A stretch of 64,000 nt of DNA from assembly GCA_000149265.1 (NCBI GenBank), contig CH002896.1, positions 393,852 through 457,851 of the forward strand, in the 5' to 3' direction. This document shows positions 23,983-36,200 of the stretch, piece by piece. The translations under genes and the position numbers were made by a program. How positions within the stretch are numbered: position 1 is the stretch's first letter; every line of letters begins with the position of its first letter. The DNA comes from Ciona savignyi. Lineage: Eukaryota > Chordata > Ascidiacea > Phlebobranchia > Cionidae. The notes beneath the pieces are model-generated. The model made no database searches, was not told where the DNA came from, and was given only the letters and a program-made list of their open reading frames with translations.

Positions 23983-24909
23983 TCCTAAACTAATTGGAAG
24001 CAACATAGAAATCTTTAGATTATCTCGTATACTCAAAAGAGGGTTAACGGAGATATCGCAGTGTGTAGCCTACTCTATGACAGGGAATAAATGTCTTGAG
24101 TTTTGCAGTAACCAGCAATTATTGTGTGGCTTTAGCCAATGTCAAAGTGTAGAACACCAGTGACCGGCTTCAATTTAACTTACTTTTCGACAAGACAATT
24201 TACATGAATATTAAAATTAAGTATTCGGGGTAAAAACAGTCGACACATATTATTGTATCTTGACTTTCATTAGTTTAAAGATTTGGGGAAGCAACCACTT
24301 AGTGTTGTTATATACGCTATAGCGTCGAAACAATAGAAATGGCTTCTCTGCTACAGCAGGCGTTCAACTAATTATTCTCCCTACCTCTACAATGCAAACC
24401 GACATCACAAAAAAGGGCTGTCACACAAAATCCTGACACGGGAATTATATTTTTTCAAAATTTAAAATTGAAGCTTAGATCTACATCCTAAACTCAAAAC
24501 CCTCCAAAGTTTTACTTATACAAATATTGAGCTTAACAAAATCTTAGGACTGATGCCCTCCGTACATCGGGGACTTTTTTCAACAAAACAGCTAGCAGGT
24601 GCACAATTAATATTGCAAACTTTACAGCTAAACGAGAACACCGGCGCGCACCTAGAACATGTTGCTTTCGACCAAACAAACACTGCGGGGAATCACCACC
24701 ATTGTTACTCAGCAAAACACTCGTTTAAAAACAATGAACAAAGGAGGGTACCACTTACCACATCCTTCCGCGCATAGAGGCCCATTAATTGGTTATCCCA
24801 CGAATATGTGGCAACTGGCAAGTGATTTGGGAAAAACAATGGTCATGTCAAGATAACTAACGCTGGTTAACAAGAAAAAAATCTGCATGCACACAAATAT
24901 ACCGTAATT
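23983..24909. other. Spacer without recognised gene
   Basis: Open frames on both strands at 24533-24777 overlap each other and have no splice or start context, so nothing is called. No known repeat was recognised. Confidence 0.35.
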
Positions 24910-26667
24910 ATGGGTCCCATTTGGAAAAATGGGACACATATTGTTTTTGTCCGTTTTTTTTTTCTTTTTATTTTTTTCATCAAACGCTTGACAGGCATGT
25001 CTTGTGTACCTAACATCTACCAAAAGGGGTAATGGAATCACAGTAAAATTTGGTAATTTGTTAGAAAACATGGTCTAAATATGCAGACACCAAAATTTTA
25101 GGTGATAATTCTAGGGGAATTCCCCAGGGACGGTAAAAACCAAAACGGTACTTTTTTCAAAAATTTAGCTTTTTTGGGCATAGCGCTTAAACGCTTGCTC
25201 CAATTTGAATTAGATTTGGTGGAATGTAAGTTCATTAGCAACTGCTTTACCACTTAAAAGAAAGAAAAAAGTTATCTAGGGAAATACCCTAAAAATGAAG
25301 ATTTATTCCTAAACCATGATTGTGACAGATATGGCTTGTGGCCCGACATCTACAAAAGGGGTAATGGAATCACAATAAAACTTTGTCATTTGTTAGACAA
25401 CATGGTCTAGATATGCAAAAACCAAACTTTTAGGTGAAAAATTCAGGGAAATTTCCCTGAGTCGTTAAAAAGCAAATGAGCATTTTTTTATAAAAAATTA
25501 GCTTTTGGGGGCATGGGGCTTGTACAATGGCTTTAATTTTAATAAAATTTGCTGGAATGTATGGTCTAGACTCTAGATATACAGAAACCAAAATGTTGGG
25601 TGATAAATCCAGGGGAATTCCCCTGGGACGTTACAAATCAAAACGGTATTTTTTTCTAAAACTTTTTTGGGCATAGCGCTTGAACGGATGTTACAATTTA
25701 AATCAGATTTTCTGGAATGTAAGTGCATTAGGCACTGATTTAACAGTTTAAAGAAATAAAAAAAATGTACTTAGAGAAATACCCTAAAAATAAGATTTTG
25801 TTTTCAAATCATGATTGTGACAAGCATGCCATGTCGCCCCGACAACTACCAAAAGGAATAATGAAATCGCAATGAAAATTTGACATTTGTAAGAGAACAT
25901 GATATAGATACAAGGAAACCAAAATTTTGGGTAGAGAATCCAGGGGAATTCCCGTGAGACATTAAAATCCAAAAGTTTTTTTCCAATAAATTAGCTTATT
26001 GGGGCATATAGCGCTTGAACGGCTGCTCTAATTTTGATCTAATTCAGAATTGGCGAAGTGTTGGACTATTAGACACTTTGTGCCAATTAAAAGAAAGAAA
26101 ACATTTACTTAGGGTAATTACGTTAAAAACGACGATATGTCCCTGAATTATAATTGTGACAGGCATGCCATATCGCACTGACAAATCAGACAAGGAGTCG
26201 AAAAATCAGATTAAAACTTTAAGAATTGTTACATAACATGACCCAAATATGTTAAACAGAAACTTATCTACTAAACCTAGGGGAATTCCCTGAAACCATG
26301 AAAATCTAAATCGGGCTGTTTTGGCAATTTAGCTTCATTTCACTTTACCGCTTGAAAAGAAGGTTTAATTTAAAACATTTGTGGTAAAAATGTTCGTAAA
26401 TTTAAGACGTTTAGTCTTTTTTAACCACACGTGGAAAAGAAGTTTGGTTTAATAACTCTGGGACCCATGCGTTTATGCTTGCAGAAACAAACTACATATA
26501 CTCAGTGTATGAAATACAAATTGTGGTTAGGGACCCTGTAGCATGAGTATATGGCCTACAACATGTGTTTTACAAATAGTGGTGGTTAAACACGTGGTTG
26601 ACAGTCTCTAGTATTTACAGGGGTTTTAAAAATATTAGTGGATAGCACGTGGTTGACACTCTCTAGT
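24910..26667 (-). mobile_element. Modular palindrome-bearing element, inverted long copy
   Basis: On the minus strand it has the same ends as 15316-16643. The hairpin end ATGGGTCCCATTTGGAAAAATGGGAC lies at 24910, and the GTCAACCACGTG end at about 26612. It holds about five modules, with centres near 25112, 25443, 25609, 25943 and 26280. The 25609-25626 centre is the perfect CCAGGGGAATTCCCCTGG. One module is shortened to about 170 bp. A second GTCAACCACGTG end lies about 60 bp further on (26647-26667), so that tip is duplicated. Unit number therefore differs between copies (three against five). No protein is encoded. Confidence 0.75.
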
Positions 26668-27215
26668 AATGAGTTAATGATTTCTAAGGCTATGTATATT
26701 CTATTTCGGGGGGATTCCGTGTGAATACTGGATTATCTTTAATTAAATTTGTGTTTTTTTACACAATAAAATACCCGACCTCTGTTTACCCCTTGTTTTA
26801 CCCTGGTTATTAACCGTCTCAAGAGAGCGCTGCTACACGGTCTTCACCGAATCTCAGGACAAATATCTCAAAAGAAGATAATGTTACAATTTTCACGATT
26901 TACTGCATTGTTAAAAGGAAGATGTTAAAAATTGAAAATTAATGTTTAATTAAATACGGCTATAATGGAGATGAGAAAAATTTACTTTTATTTATTTTAC
27001 AATCTTTGGGTAAAGATAAAAACTACAATTATAATTGCTCCCCATACTTTTTTAAATCAGTCGTCATTTCGGGGAATCGAAGAAATCATTCGCGCCGGTC
27101 TTCGAAACAGAATCTTATTTTTTTCGAAAATCTGTTTTTGGTTTTGCTTATGATTGAATGTGGGCTGTCTTCTTAGTTTATTCTAAAAAATTTACAACTA
27201 CAATATTACAATTTA
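26668..27215. other. Upstream region of SSX2IP
   Basis: Short homopolymer-rich sequence. An open frame at 26965-27153 is of low complexity. No TATA box was identified. CpG-containing CATTCGCGCCGGTCTTCG near 27090 may belong to the promoter or leader. Confidence 0.35.
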
Positions 27216-30200
27216 ATGGAGAATTCTACTTCTGCATCCACTTGCAGTTCCACAGGGTAAGTAAGATATGAGAACCAACAAAATGGTCATCACTATAGTC
27301 TATAGCCGCCATCCGGTGTGAAAGTATGCCAAAAGCACGCACAGCTTTTTTGATAAAAATGCCCAAATTCATCGTATTAGAAAAAAATAAGTGATGGTGT
27401 TTACCAAGTTAGGAAATGTAATTTGGCATATTCGATTTTAATACGGTAATTTCCCGTACCGAATAACTATCTATAGAATATCATAGAGCTGTAGTAGTAG
27501 GTGGAATTTCTTTCATGCCCACACTATCTAAAATTATTTTAGACTTAATTTGTATCTTTTTAAAAACAAACAACTTAAACTAAAAACCTAGCCCTAACCA
27601 CTCTTCTTAAACCCAGAACTAGGCACCCACTTTAACAGCAGTTCTAACACTAACCTGTAATGCCCTAATCTTCATTTCAGTTTGCAATTTTCTTTCTTCT
27701 CTTCCTCTTTTTAGTTTTCCCTCTCTTAAATATATATTTCATGTGTATATTCAGACCCATAAAAATCAAACAGTAAATTTGGTTCACTATGTTTACCTTT
27801 GTTCTCTTGCACACGCACTTTCTCAGTCATATTGGCCATACTTCTTATACCAAGTGTCATGTTTTAATTTGGATAAATCAGGTTCTCATTTTGTCAATAC
27901 CACAAAATTTCTTTGTAAACATCGCAGTCACAGTTAACAACACATCTTGTATTTGCAAGTCGGGACAATTTTGTCCAAGTTTCGAACTTAGGATGGGTTC
28001 GACTCTTTTATATAGAAATTGGTGTGTGTAACCATTTAGTCCACCGACCAAAATATACTATAGTATTTGTTTTCGAACATCACTATTTGATGATCATGAT
28101 TTTAATATAGTATTTGTGCATTTTAGTGGGCTGTCGTCTGAACCATCAAGCACAGATGTCTTCCAGAAAATCTTTACATTTTGTTGTTCGGACAATTTGT
28201 TGGAAAGAATGGAATACTTAAACCAGGTAAAATAGTTGGCTATACCGATATGATGATGAGAATAGACAATTCCCGGTACAAATTTTGCACAAAATAGTAT
28301 TGTAGAAAATACCCATATGAATTGTTCAATTAAATCAAATTAACAAAACAAAATAATTTTTTATTAAAACCTGATACTGGTAATCAATATTGCTTTTAAT
28401 TTTTTTCATTTACGAATCACTTTCAGGAAATAGCCGTCTTTGGTTACCCTTCCATAATATCTGCTGGCATGCCGGATAGCGTAGCAATGGTTAATATACT
28501 GCATGATCTGGTGATTACATATCGGCAAGCACTCGCTGACGCTTCGATTGCCTGTGAAGAGTTGAAAAGTGCAGAGGGAGGAAATACGAGGCTGGAGCAT
28601 TTGCTATTCCAGGCAAAGGTCACCAATGCATAAGTTGTTCGGTATTTGTTGTAACTTGTAAGGCTCAGTTGTGGCATTGTTTATAATGCTGTCACAAGTT
28701 GAAAAATTGCTAGTGTTTCATAGTTTAGCTTTTACAATGCATAGTGCTCTACATATGTTAGGTTAGTCCAATTACTTTGTCAAACACACCTGATATCTCA
28801 TATTATTTATGCAGTATTAAACACAAACATGCTATTTACCGGTATCTAATATTATTATATAGTATCAAGTTGGTACAAAATGGCCTTTGTTTGTTGTTTA
28901 AGTCCATTTCAGAGAGGCTTAAAATTGTAGATTACTTATAGTAGCACGAGAAATAAAACAGATTTTAATTTATAAATTTTACCGAGTGCATTGCCTATCA
29001 ACCCAAGGGTTACAGATTCGAAACTCGTTTGCTAAACTAGTTAGTTGGGTCTGAATAATGGATTGATGGGTTTTACCAATTAAAGGAAATTTTCATACAA
29101 ATTAATAACATAACAATATTTCCGCTAACCCGACAGTGGGCGCGAGATGATCTAATGATACCTGTTTTAATACCACATATGTTATTTCATTAACTGGGTT
29201 TTTTCATTTACTTTTTTTTTCAAACATAATTATCCTATCCTAATTACTCGGTTTTAATCGACAGGATGACATTGCAAGTTTGGAGAGGGCGATGAAGTCA
29301 AAATGCAGCGAGGTGTCGTACCTAAATGAGAAATTCGAATCCTTTCGTAAGAAACTGAGGAACGAGCAAGAGAAATGCAGACGGCTGGCACTGGATCTTG
29401 TTAACAGGGACACACAATATAAGCATGAGAAAAAGAAAAAGACACAAGAAATGGAGAAACTACAGGCGAAGTTGCAGCAACTTTTACAGGTTGAGTAGGA
29501 TATTTATGTTATATCCTTGTGAATATGCAATCATAAAGGGCGTAATAACTCAGGCATATTCATAAGATTACCTCTGACATAACACACCTAACAAAGCAGT
29601 TGTGGTTGTGTTGTATATAATTGAGGTATTTTTAAAGTTTTAGATCAACCATCCATACACTGGGTTCAACTGATATCCCACCAACATAAACGGCTGTTTT
29701 TGTTTCAACAACCATTCGCCTTACTTAAACTTCAGTGCTCTTGTGTCTGAATTATCCATCAAAATATATCAACTAGAACATTTTTATACATTTTTAACTG
29801 AATCTTAAAATCATTATGAAACAAAACCCAGATAAGCAAAATGAAAATCTGACTTAGAACAGCATTATATTTCATATATAGCATTTAAAGGTATAATATA
29901 ATAAGTACATTTTGTAATAGCATTTACACTTTTTTCAGTACATGTCAGTACAATTTATTTCACTGTTCTGTCTACTGCCTCAACCGCCAAAAAGCAACTC
30001 ACTTAAGTGACTTAACAATAAGAATATAAGATACAACCTAAAAGTGGAGCGTCCAAAAATGCAAAGAATTTAAACCAACGACATAGAAAAAAATAAAACT
30101 TTACACTATTTTGTCATTTTATGAAGGGCTAAAACAAACATATATTACAATAAGTTTGATTAATGTGGAACTGCACAGTCCAATTTGTAAAAAAGTTTAG

Positions 30201-33200
30201 AGTGATTATCATAGGATCACTTTAGTTAGATTTTCATTTCATTCAAAGTGGTTTGTGATTTTCATGTGTAGCGAATCGTATAGTGGAAGTTATCTCTCGC
30301 ACATTTAACACAAAAAACTTTATCAAATTAAGAGCAATCAAGTAATCAACAGAAAGGAATGTGGTGAACGTTACATAACGCAATCCACTGTGGTTTGTGG
30401 ATTTCATGCTTTATGCTGTCTTTAATAGGGGCCAATCTGTAAAGAACTTAGGATTTTATTGTTGTCTTCATATTTCAGGACAAACGACAAGAGAAGTTTT
30501 TCGGAATCGACATGCTCAACCTGATGGATAGGCCTGATGGTAAAAGGGGAAAATGGGCGACGGAAAAATCGAAAAAAAGGTATTTGGGGGAGGAAAATTA
30601 AACTGATTTACCGAAGCATTTTCTTAAAAAAAAATTTTAGTGAGAGGGAAGGGTGTACTTTGCCTCATGGACATCATAACTTTTTTGTACCCCNNNNNNN
30701 NNNNNNNNNNNNNNNNNNNNNNNNNNNNNNNNNNNNNNNNNNNNNNNNNNNNNNNNNNNNNNNNNNNNNNNNNNNNNNNNNNNNNNNNNNNNNGGAAATC
30801 GAACTGAACCATCTGCTTCACCAATTTCCCTTTGGCATTTATCTGCCAACTGTTGTGTTTCATTCTAAATGATAATAAGTGTCCACTATAGGACAATCTC
30901 TAACTCAAAACATTGCAATATAGTCTTTAACTTAAAACACTGCACTATATGCAGTTAGTAGGACTGTGATGTGTGCAATTATTAATAGTTTACTGATCCG
31001 TATTCGTCGACCATTATATTAATCAAGAAATGGTAAACCTGTATGCAAGCATAGCAATTAAAAAACAATTGCTTGGTGTGTGAAGCTTACACAATGATTT
31101 TCATCACTCTTGAATACATTACTACTGTCGGATTAAAAATATTCAGGATTTTTTAAGTAGACGAGAACAAAAATTGATCAGTTTACCATTATTAAAACAT
31201 AGTTTTACACTACTAGTGATAAGATAATAATTACACGCAGGAGAAAGTAATTCGGAAAACTCTTCAACGAATGGAGATGCTACTGCACAATCTGAAGAAA
31301 AAGAAACGGTAATTCATTTAAGTTTATACCAACATTGCACACTGTCTTACAGCTAACATCTGCCCTGTGCTTGTGCACACGGTCGAGTTGCCAAATCAAA
31401 TAGTCTATAAACACTTTTATGCCAATTTTCACCTTCAATTCGTGCAATTGTCCTGAAAATTATATCAGTAGAAAAAATTCAAAACATCAAAACAAGTTAG
31501 ATAATACAGGAAATCGTATTTGTTAAAGGTACTAGGATTTATGTTAATATAACCTATCAGAATTCACAGGTTTGGAACAATGTTTGATTAGTGTTGCCCA
31601 AGACCAAATGAACTTTAAAGCGATTAAGTATTTCTTTATTAGTAGTGAAGGCTCACCACAAAAAAACAGGAATTTAAGCAGGGCTTAAAATGCCTATTAC
31701 TAAGTGGCAACTGCTTTTTTTCGAATACATAACAACATGAACTTTGGCTTACAAATTTGAAGATATTTGTTAACACAACCGAGTTGTGCATTAAAATATC
31801 AAAATAACTTAGAACCAAGAGGTTACGGAGCCAATACGTGACGCCATATTCGAGATGCCGTATGAGATGGTGAAAGATGATATTGAAAAGAACCTGACGC
31901 TCCGATGGAAAGCTTTGCAGAAAGAAATCCACCAAAGAAAGCAACAGTCCTCTGTACCAGGTTTTCAACTTTTTCTCAATGTATTAAAACTTTTTTGTTT
32001 GTGCAAACTATTTATTTATTAATTTACATAGGGTAGTATTTTCAATTTTTGTTTCCGGGAATGCAAACGCAGGGACAGCCTTACCGCAGGGAAATAGTCA
32101 GAATATCGCTTGTTTAGCATCTGGTTACTGAAGCTTTTGCAGTTTGTATAAATATGATTGAGACGTTGCCACTCTGTTAGTTCCAATGGTTTTGATTAGT
32201 GTCAAACATTGTTCATAGCAAAGACAACTGATAGCCAGTGGCTGGATTTGAACCTACAACCCCTTTGCTACCTTAAGACTGCTAATTATCTTTGCTGATT
32301 GAGAAAAGTGTCCAGACAAATACTTCTCACCCATGTGATGTATTAGGATTTAGGATAGGATAGGATATTCATTGTTGTGAGTGAGAAAACCAAAGGGGTT
32401 AACACACAGGTAATCGTCAGATCACCTCGTGCCCACTGCTAGGTTACCGGAGCTATTGCAGTGTGTTGTTTATGATTCACATTTGTTTGGCTAAAATGTG
32501 ACGCACTAATCCACTAGACTAATCTGTTGGACTGATGGATTAGTCAGTTTACCTTATCTTAATGTTAAGTCAGTTTTCATCTTACAAATTATTGGTGGTG
32601 GTTAAAACCCAGCGACATTAAGACTTGTTTCTAGAACATCAATTTCCCTGTTTCTGAACCATTAAAATTTATTACTGTAGGTGAAGCCTTAAAGAAAATG
32701 GAAGAATACCTCAAGATCATTGAAGAACAGCAAACATTGATTGATTATTTCACAACCAGCCACAGTAATCAATATATGATAGAATAGGATATTCATGTTT
32801 ATCCTCCTGAATGGGAAAACCAAGGCGGTTAACACACAGGAAATCGTCAGATCACCTCGCACCCATCGTCGGGTTACCGGAGCTATTTCAGTGTGTTTTG
32901 TCTGATTAGGATGTTCTTTCAATTTGGTAGAACCCATCATTCCACTGGGTTCAGGCAAAGTCCGTAAAGTGCCTTGCCCAAAGACACAACCGAATAGCTA
33001 GCGACGAGTTTCAAACATGCAACTATTCGGTTGAAAGGCACTGACCGGTCAGACAAAATACATAACTTATATTTACATAGGTAGATAAGGAGAAATATTT
33101 CATTAACCTGCACATCACAAATACAAAAAGACAAAAAAGAACAATTTGTACCCTTAAAGTAATGTTTATGGGTGTCAAGTTGTCTAGGGTGGAAATTGCT

Positions 33201-36200
33201 TACCCTGTGGCCTTGGGTTTAAGTCTGCATTTCTGACAGGGTGACACTAAAAGAAAGGAAAAAGGGAAACTACTCACTAAAATTATGGAAACTAATTCTA
33301 ACCCTGCTCCAGTACAAATCTCAACCCCACGAGTAACACGAACTTTAACCCTTACACTAAACTCAATGTCATAAACGCAGTTTCCCTCTTATCGTTCTTT
33401 TTGTTTCCTTGGAAATATGATGCACTTTACATCACCTGTGTTATCCCAGTTTTAAACCGAATAGCTAGCGATGAGTTTCAACATGACCATTGTTGTAAGC
33501 ACTTAAGTTCTAAATTGTATTTATAGTAACCCACTTTGAACTTCAGATGAAGTGAGTCAGCACTTTAGCGATTCTTACTTCTTGGAGGAAAAATCCGAGT
33601 TGGAAAGAAACCAGGGAGTTTTCTATCAGCAGAGAATTTCCTTCGAAAAGGTTGGAAATCGAAAAAACAATGGAAATATATAAGACCCGAAAGTCTTAAG
33701 ATTATCAAAATCGGTCGACTTTCTATTCAGAATTATAATTTTTTAGAGAAGCACATTATAAATATATTAATTGGGTTAATAAAAAAAAGATTGCAATGCC
33801 CAGTTGACTGCCCAATATGCAAAAATGGTTAGTGATATTTACTGTAGTTCAGCTGTGGTTTGACATTATTAACTATATTACTTATCTCTGAATGAATGCA
33901 ATGAAATTATCAAGACTGTGAGCATGAGATAATCGGTTGTTTGACTATTACAACCCCACCTGTGTTATCCCATCCACAAGGATATAAAATAAGATCTTTT
34001 ATGACCTTTCGTATTCGATTTATATTAAAGTTCCTTGACTCTAATATAGTATAGGATAAGATATTCATGTTTATCCCCGTGAATGGAAAAACCAAGGAGG
34101 TTAACACACAGGCAATCGTCAGATCACCTCGCGCCCACCGTCGGGTTACCGGAGCTATTGCAGTGTTTTGTATATATGATAGAAACGTTCCTTTAATTTG
34201 GTAGAACCCATTAAGGCGCTGGGTTATGTACAACAAAGAAATTATATTCGGATATGATGATACAGAAACATCTATTGACGGATCCAGGTTACAAAATTTT
34301 GAATTCTTCAGGAAAGAAAGGTGTACACAGAGGCGCTCATCCAGCTTGGTTTGGATCGTCAGAAGTTTGAAGAAGAGAGAAGCAGGTGGTTGCAGAAACA
34401 CTTCTTGCAGCTCACTCCATTGCGTGGAGGTGAGTGATTTTAAAAAAGGAATATGTTTTGCTTAATGGTTAGGTTGTAATGCCTTCCCTGTCTCTTTACT
34501 TTTTCTATATAGATGGTATTTGATATCGGCGCGTTCGTGTTAAAAATTGCAACCTTAACCTGATAGAAATGCCCCTTGGTTGTGTTTGGGTAGGGCAGTA
34601 AACTGAGATTGTCTTAATGGATTGACGTGATATTTCAATTGCAAACAATCTTGTACAAGGACACAAAAATAAAGAATTACCTTAGCCAAAATGATTTCAG
34701 GCAAAGGACCAAACGAGGCATTATCCACACCAGATATTCTACATAGCAAGCACAAAAGAAGGGTGCCACTATGTATGGTGCAGCACTTAAGAAATGTAAG
34801 TTCCGTTGGTTCTAAACTCACTTCTATATAAATACACCAATTCAATTTTTTTCTATCATATTGTGTTGGTCCAAAGTTAAAGTTCACATATTAAACGACG
34901 AAAAAGAAGTTTGATTAATTAACCATTTTTATATATTAAGAAGTTAAAATCCACTGTTAAACAGTTAAAACTTGGTGCAATATGTTTTAGTTCGTGCATG
35001 GCACTTCTGTGCATTTCAGACCGAAAGAATTGGTTCCCCATGCTGTGCACGCCCCTACCTTGGTGCCGTCAACTCCGAAATCAACTTCGCAACTCACTAC
35101 TGCCATGCACAGCCACAAACACCATTACAGTTACCACAGTATGTACTTTTTATTGGAGTAACAGTCTAACGACAGTAGAAGGAAACACACTTCCAGGGCT
35201 AAATATTTTGATATTTTATTAAAGCTTTTTAAAATAACTGTATTTACATGTTACCCAATGGGGAATCTCCTTAAAGATTTTTTACAAAATGACAAACTTT
35301 TATATGTGCGATCTAGTTGACCTGTTACAGTTTTGCTCCCATTTAAATTTAGACAAAGCTAGATTATATTTTACATTAAAAACTCCTTGATTAGTTGCCA
35401 TTCAGCTCATTTTCAGTATGTCAGATCATAAACAGAAACCAATGGGACTGATTAAAGCTAAGGTGCTTGTTTTTTTCTTGGGCAAGACATGAGTCGAACT
35501 ATACAATGTTCAAAGACATCGCCATCACAACAAACACTTTTAAATCTCTGGTAACTTCACTGTGGTGCCAAGGTTATCTAATATTTCCATTCTGAGTAAT
35601 AACCATTTAACCCCACCCTATTAAAGTACCATTGCGATTTCCAATCCAGGGCATTTAAACATAAACATCATTTCTCTCAGAGCAACAGAAGTCTACCACG
35701 ATATGTTTGATACGAGCCCATCTTCATCCCAACACAAGTTCTACAAGGCCCTCGATTTCGATTCGAAAACAAACAATCGGGCAAAGACTGATGACGATGA
35801 TTCAGTGTATGTAGCATGTTACGAGTTATCTAACTACGACTCGTACCCAATGGTTTTTATGTGGGTTTTATTTTAACTGAAAAGTAAAAATTTCCGAGGT
35901 CAACACAAAAAGTGGGGTAAAAGGGATACTGCTCATTAAAATTATGGAAATAGAATAGGATATTTATGTTTATTCCTGTGAGTGGGAAAACCAAAGGGGT
36001 TAACACACGGGCAATCGTCAGATCATCTTGCGCCCACCGTTGGGTTACCGGAGCTATTGCAGTATGTTGTGTATAATACAACATTCCTTCAATTTGGTAG
36101 AACCCATTAATCTGCTGGGTTTCGGCAATGTTCGTTAAATGCCTTGCCCAAACACACAACCAAATAGCTAGGGAACAGTTTAGAACCTGCAACCTTTCGA

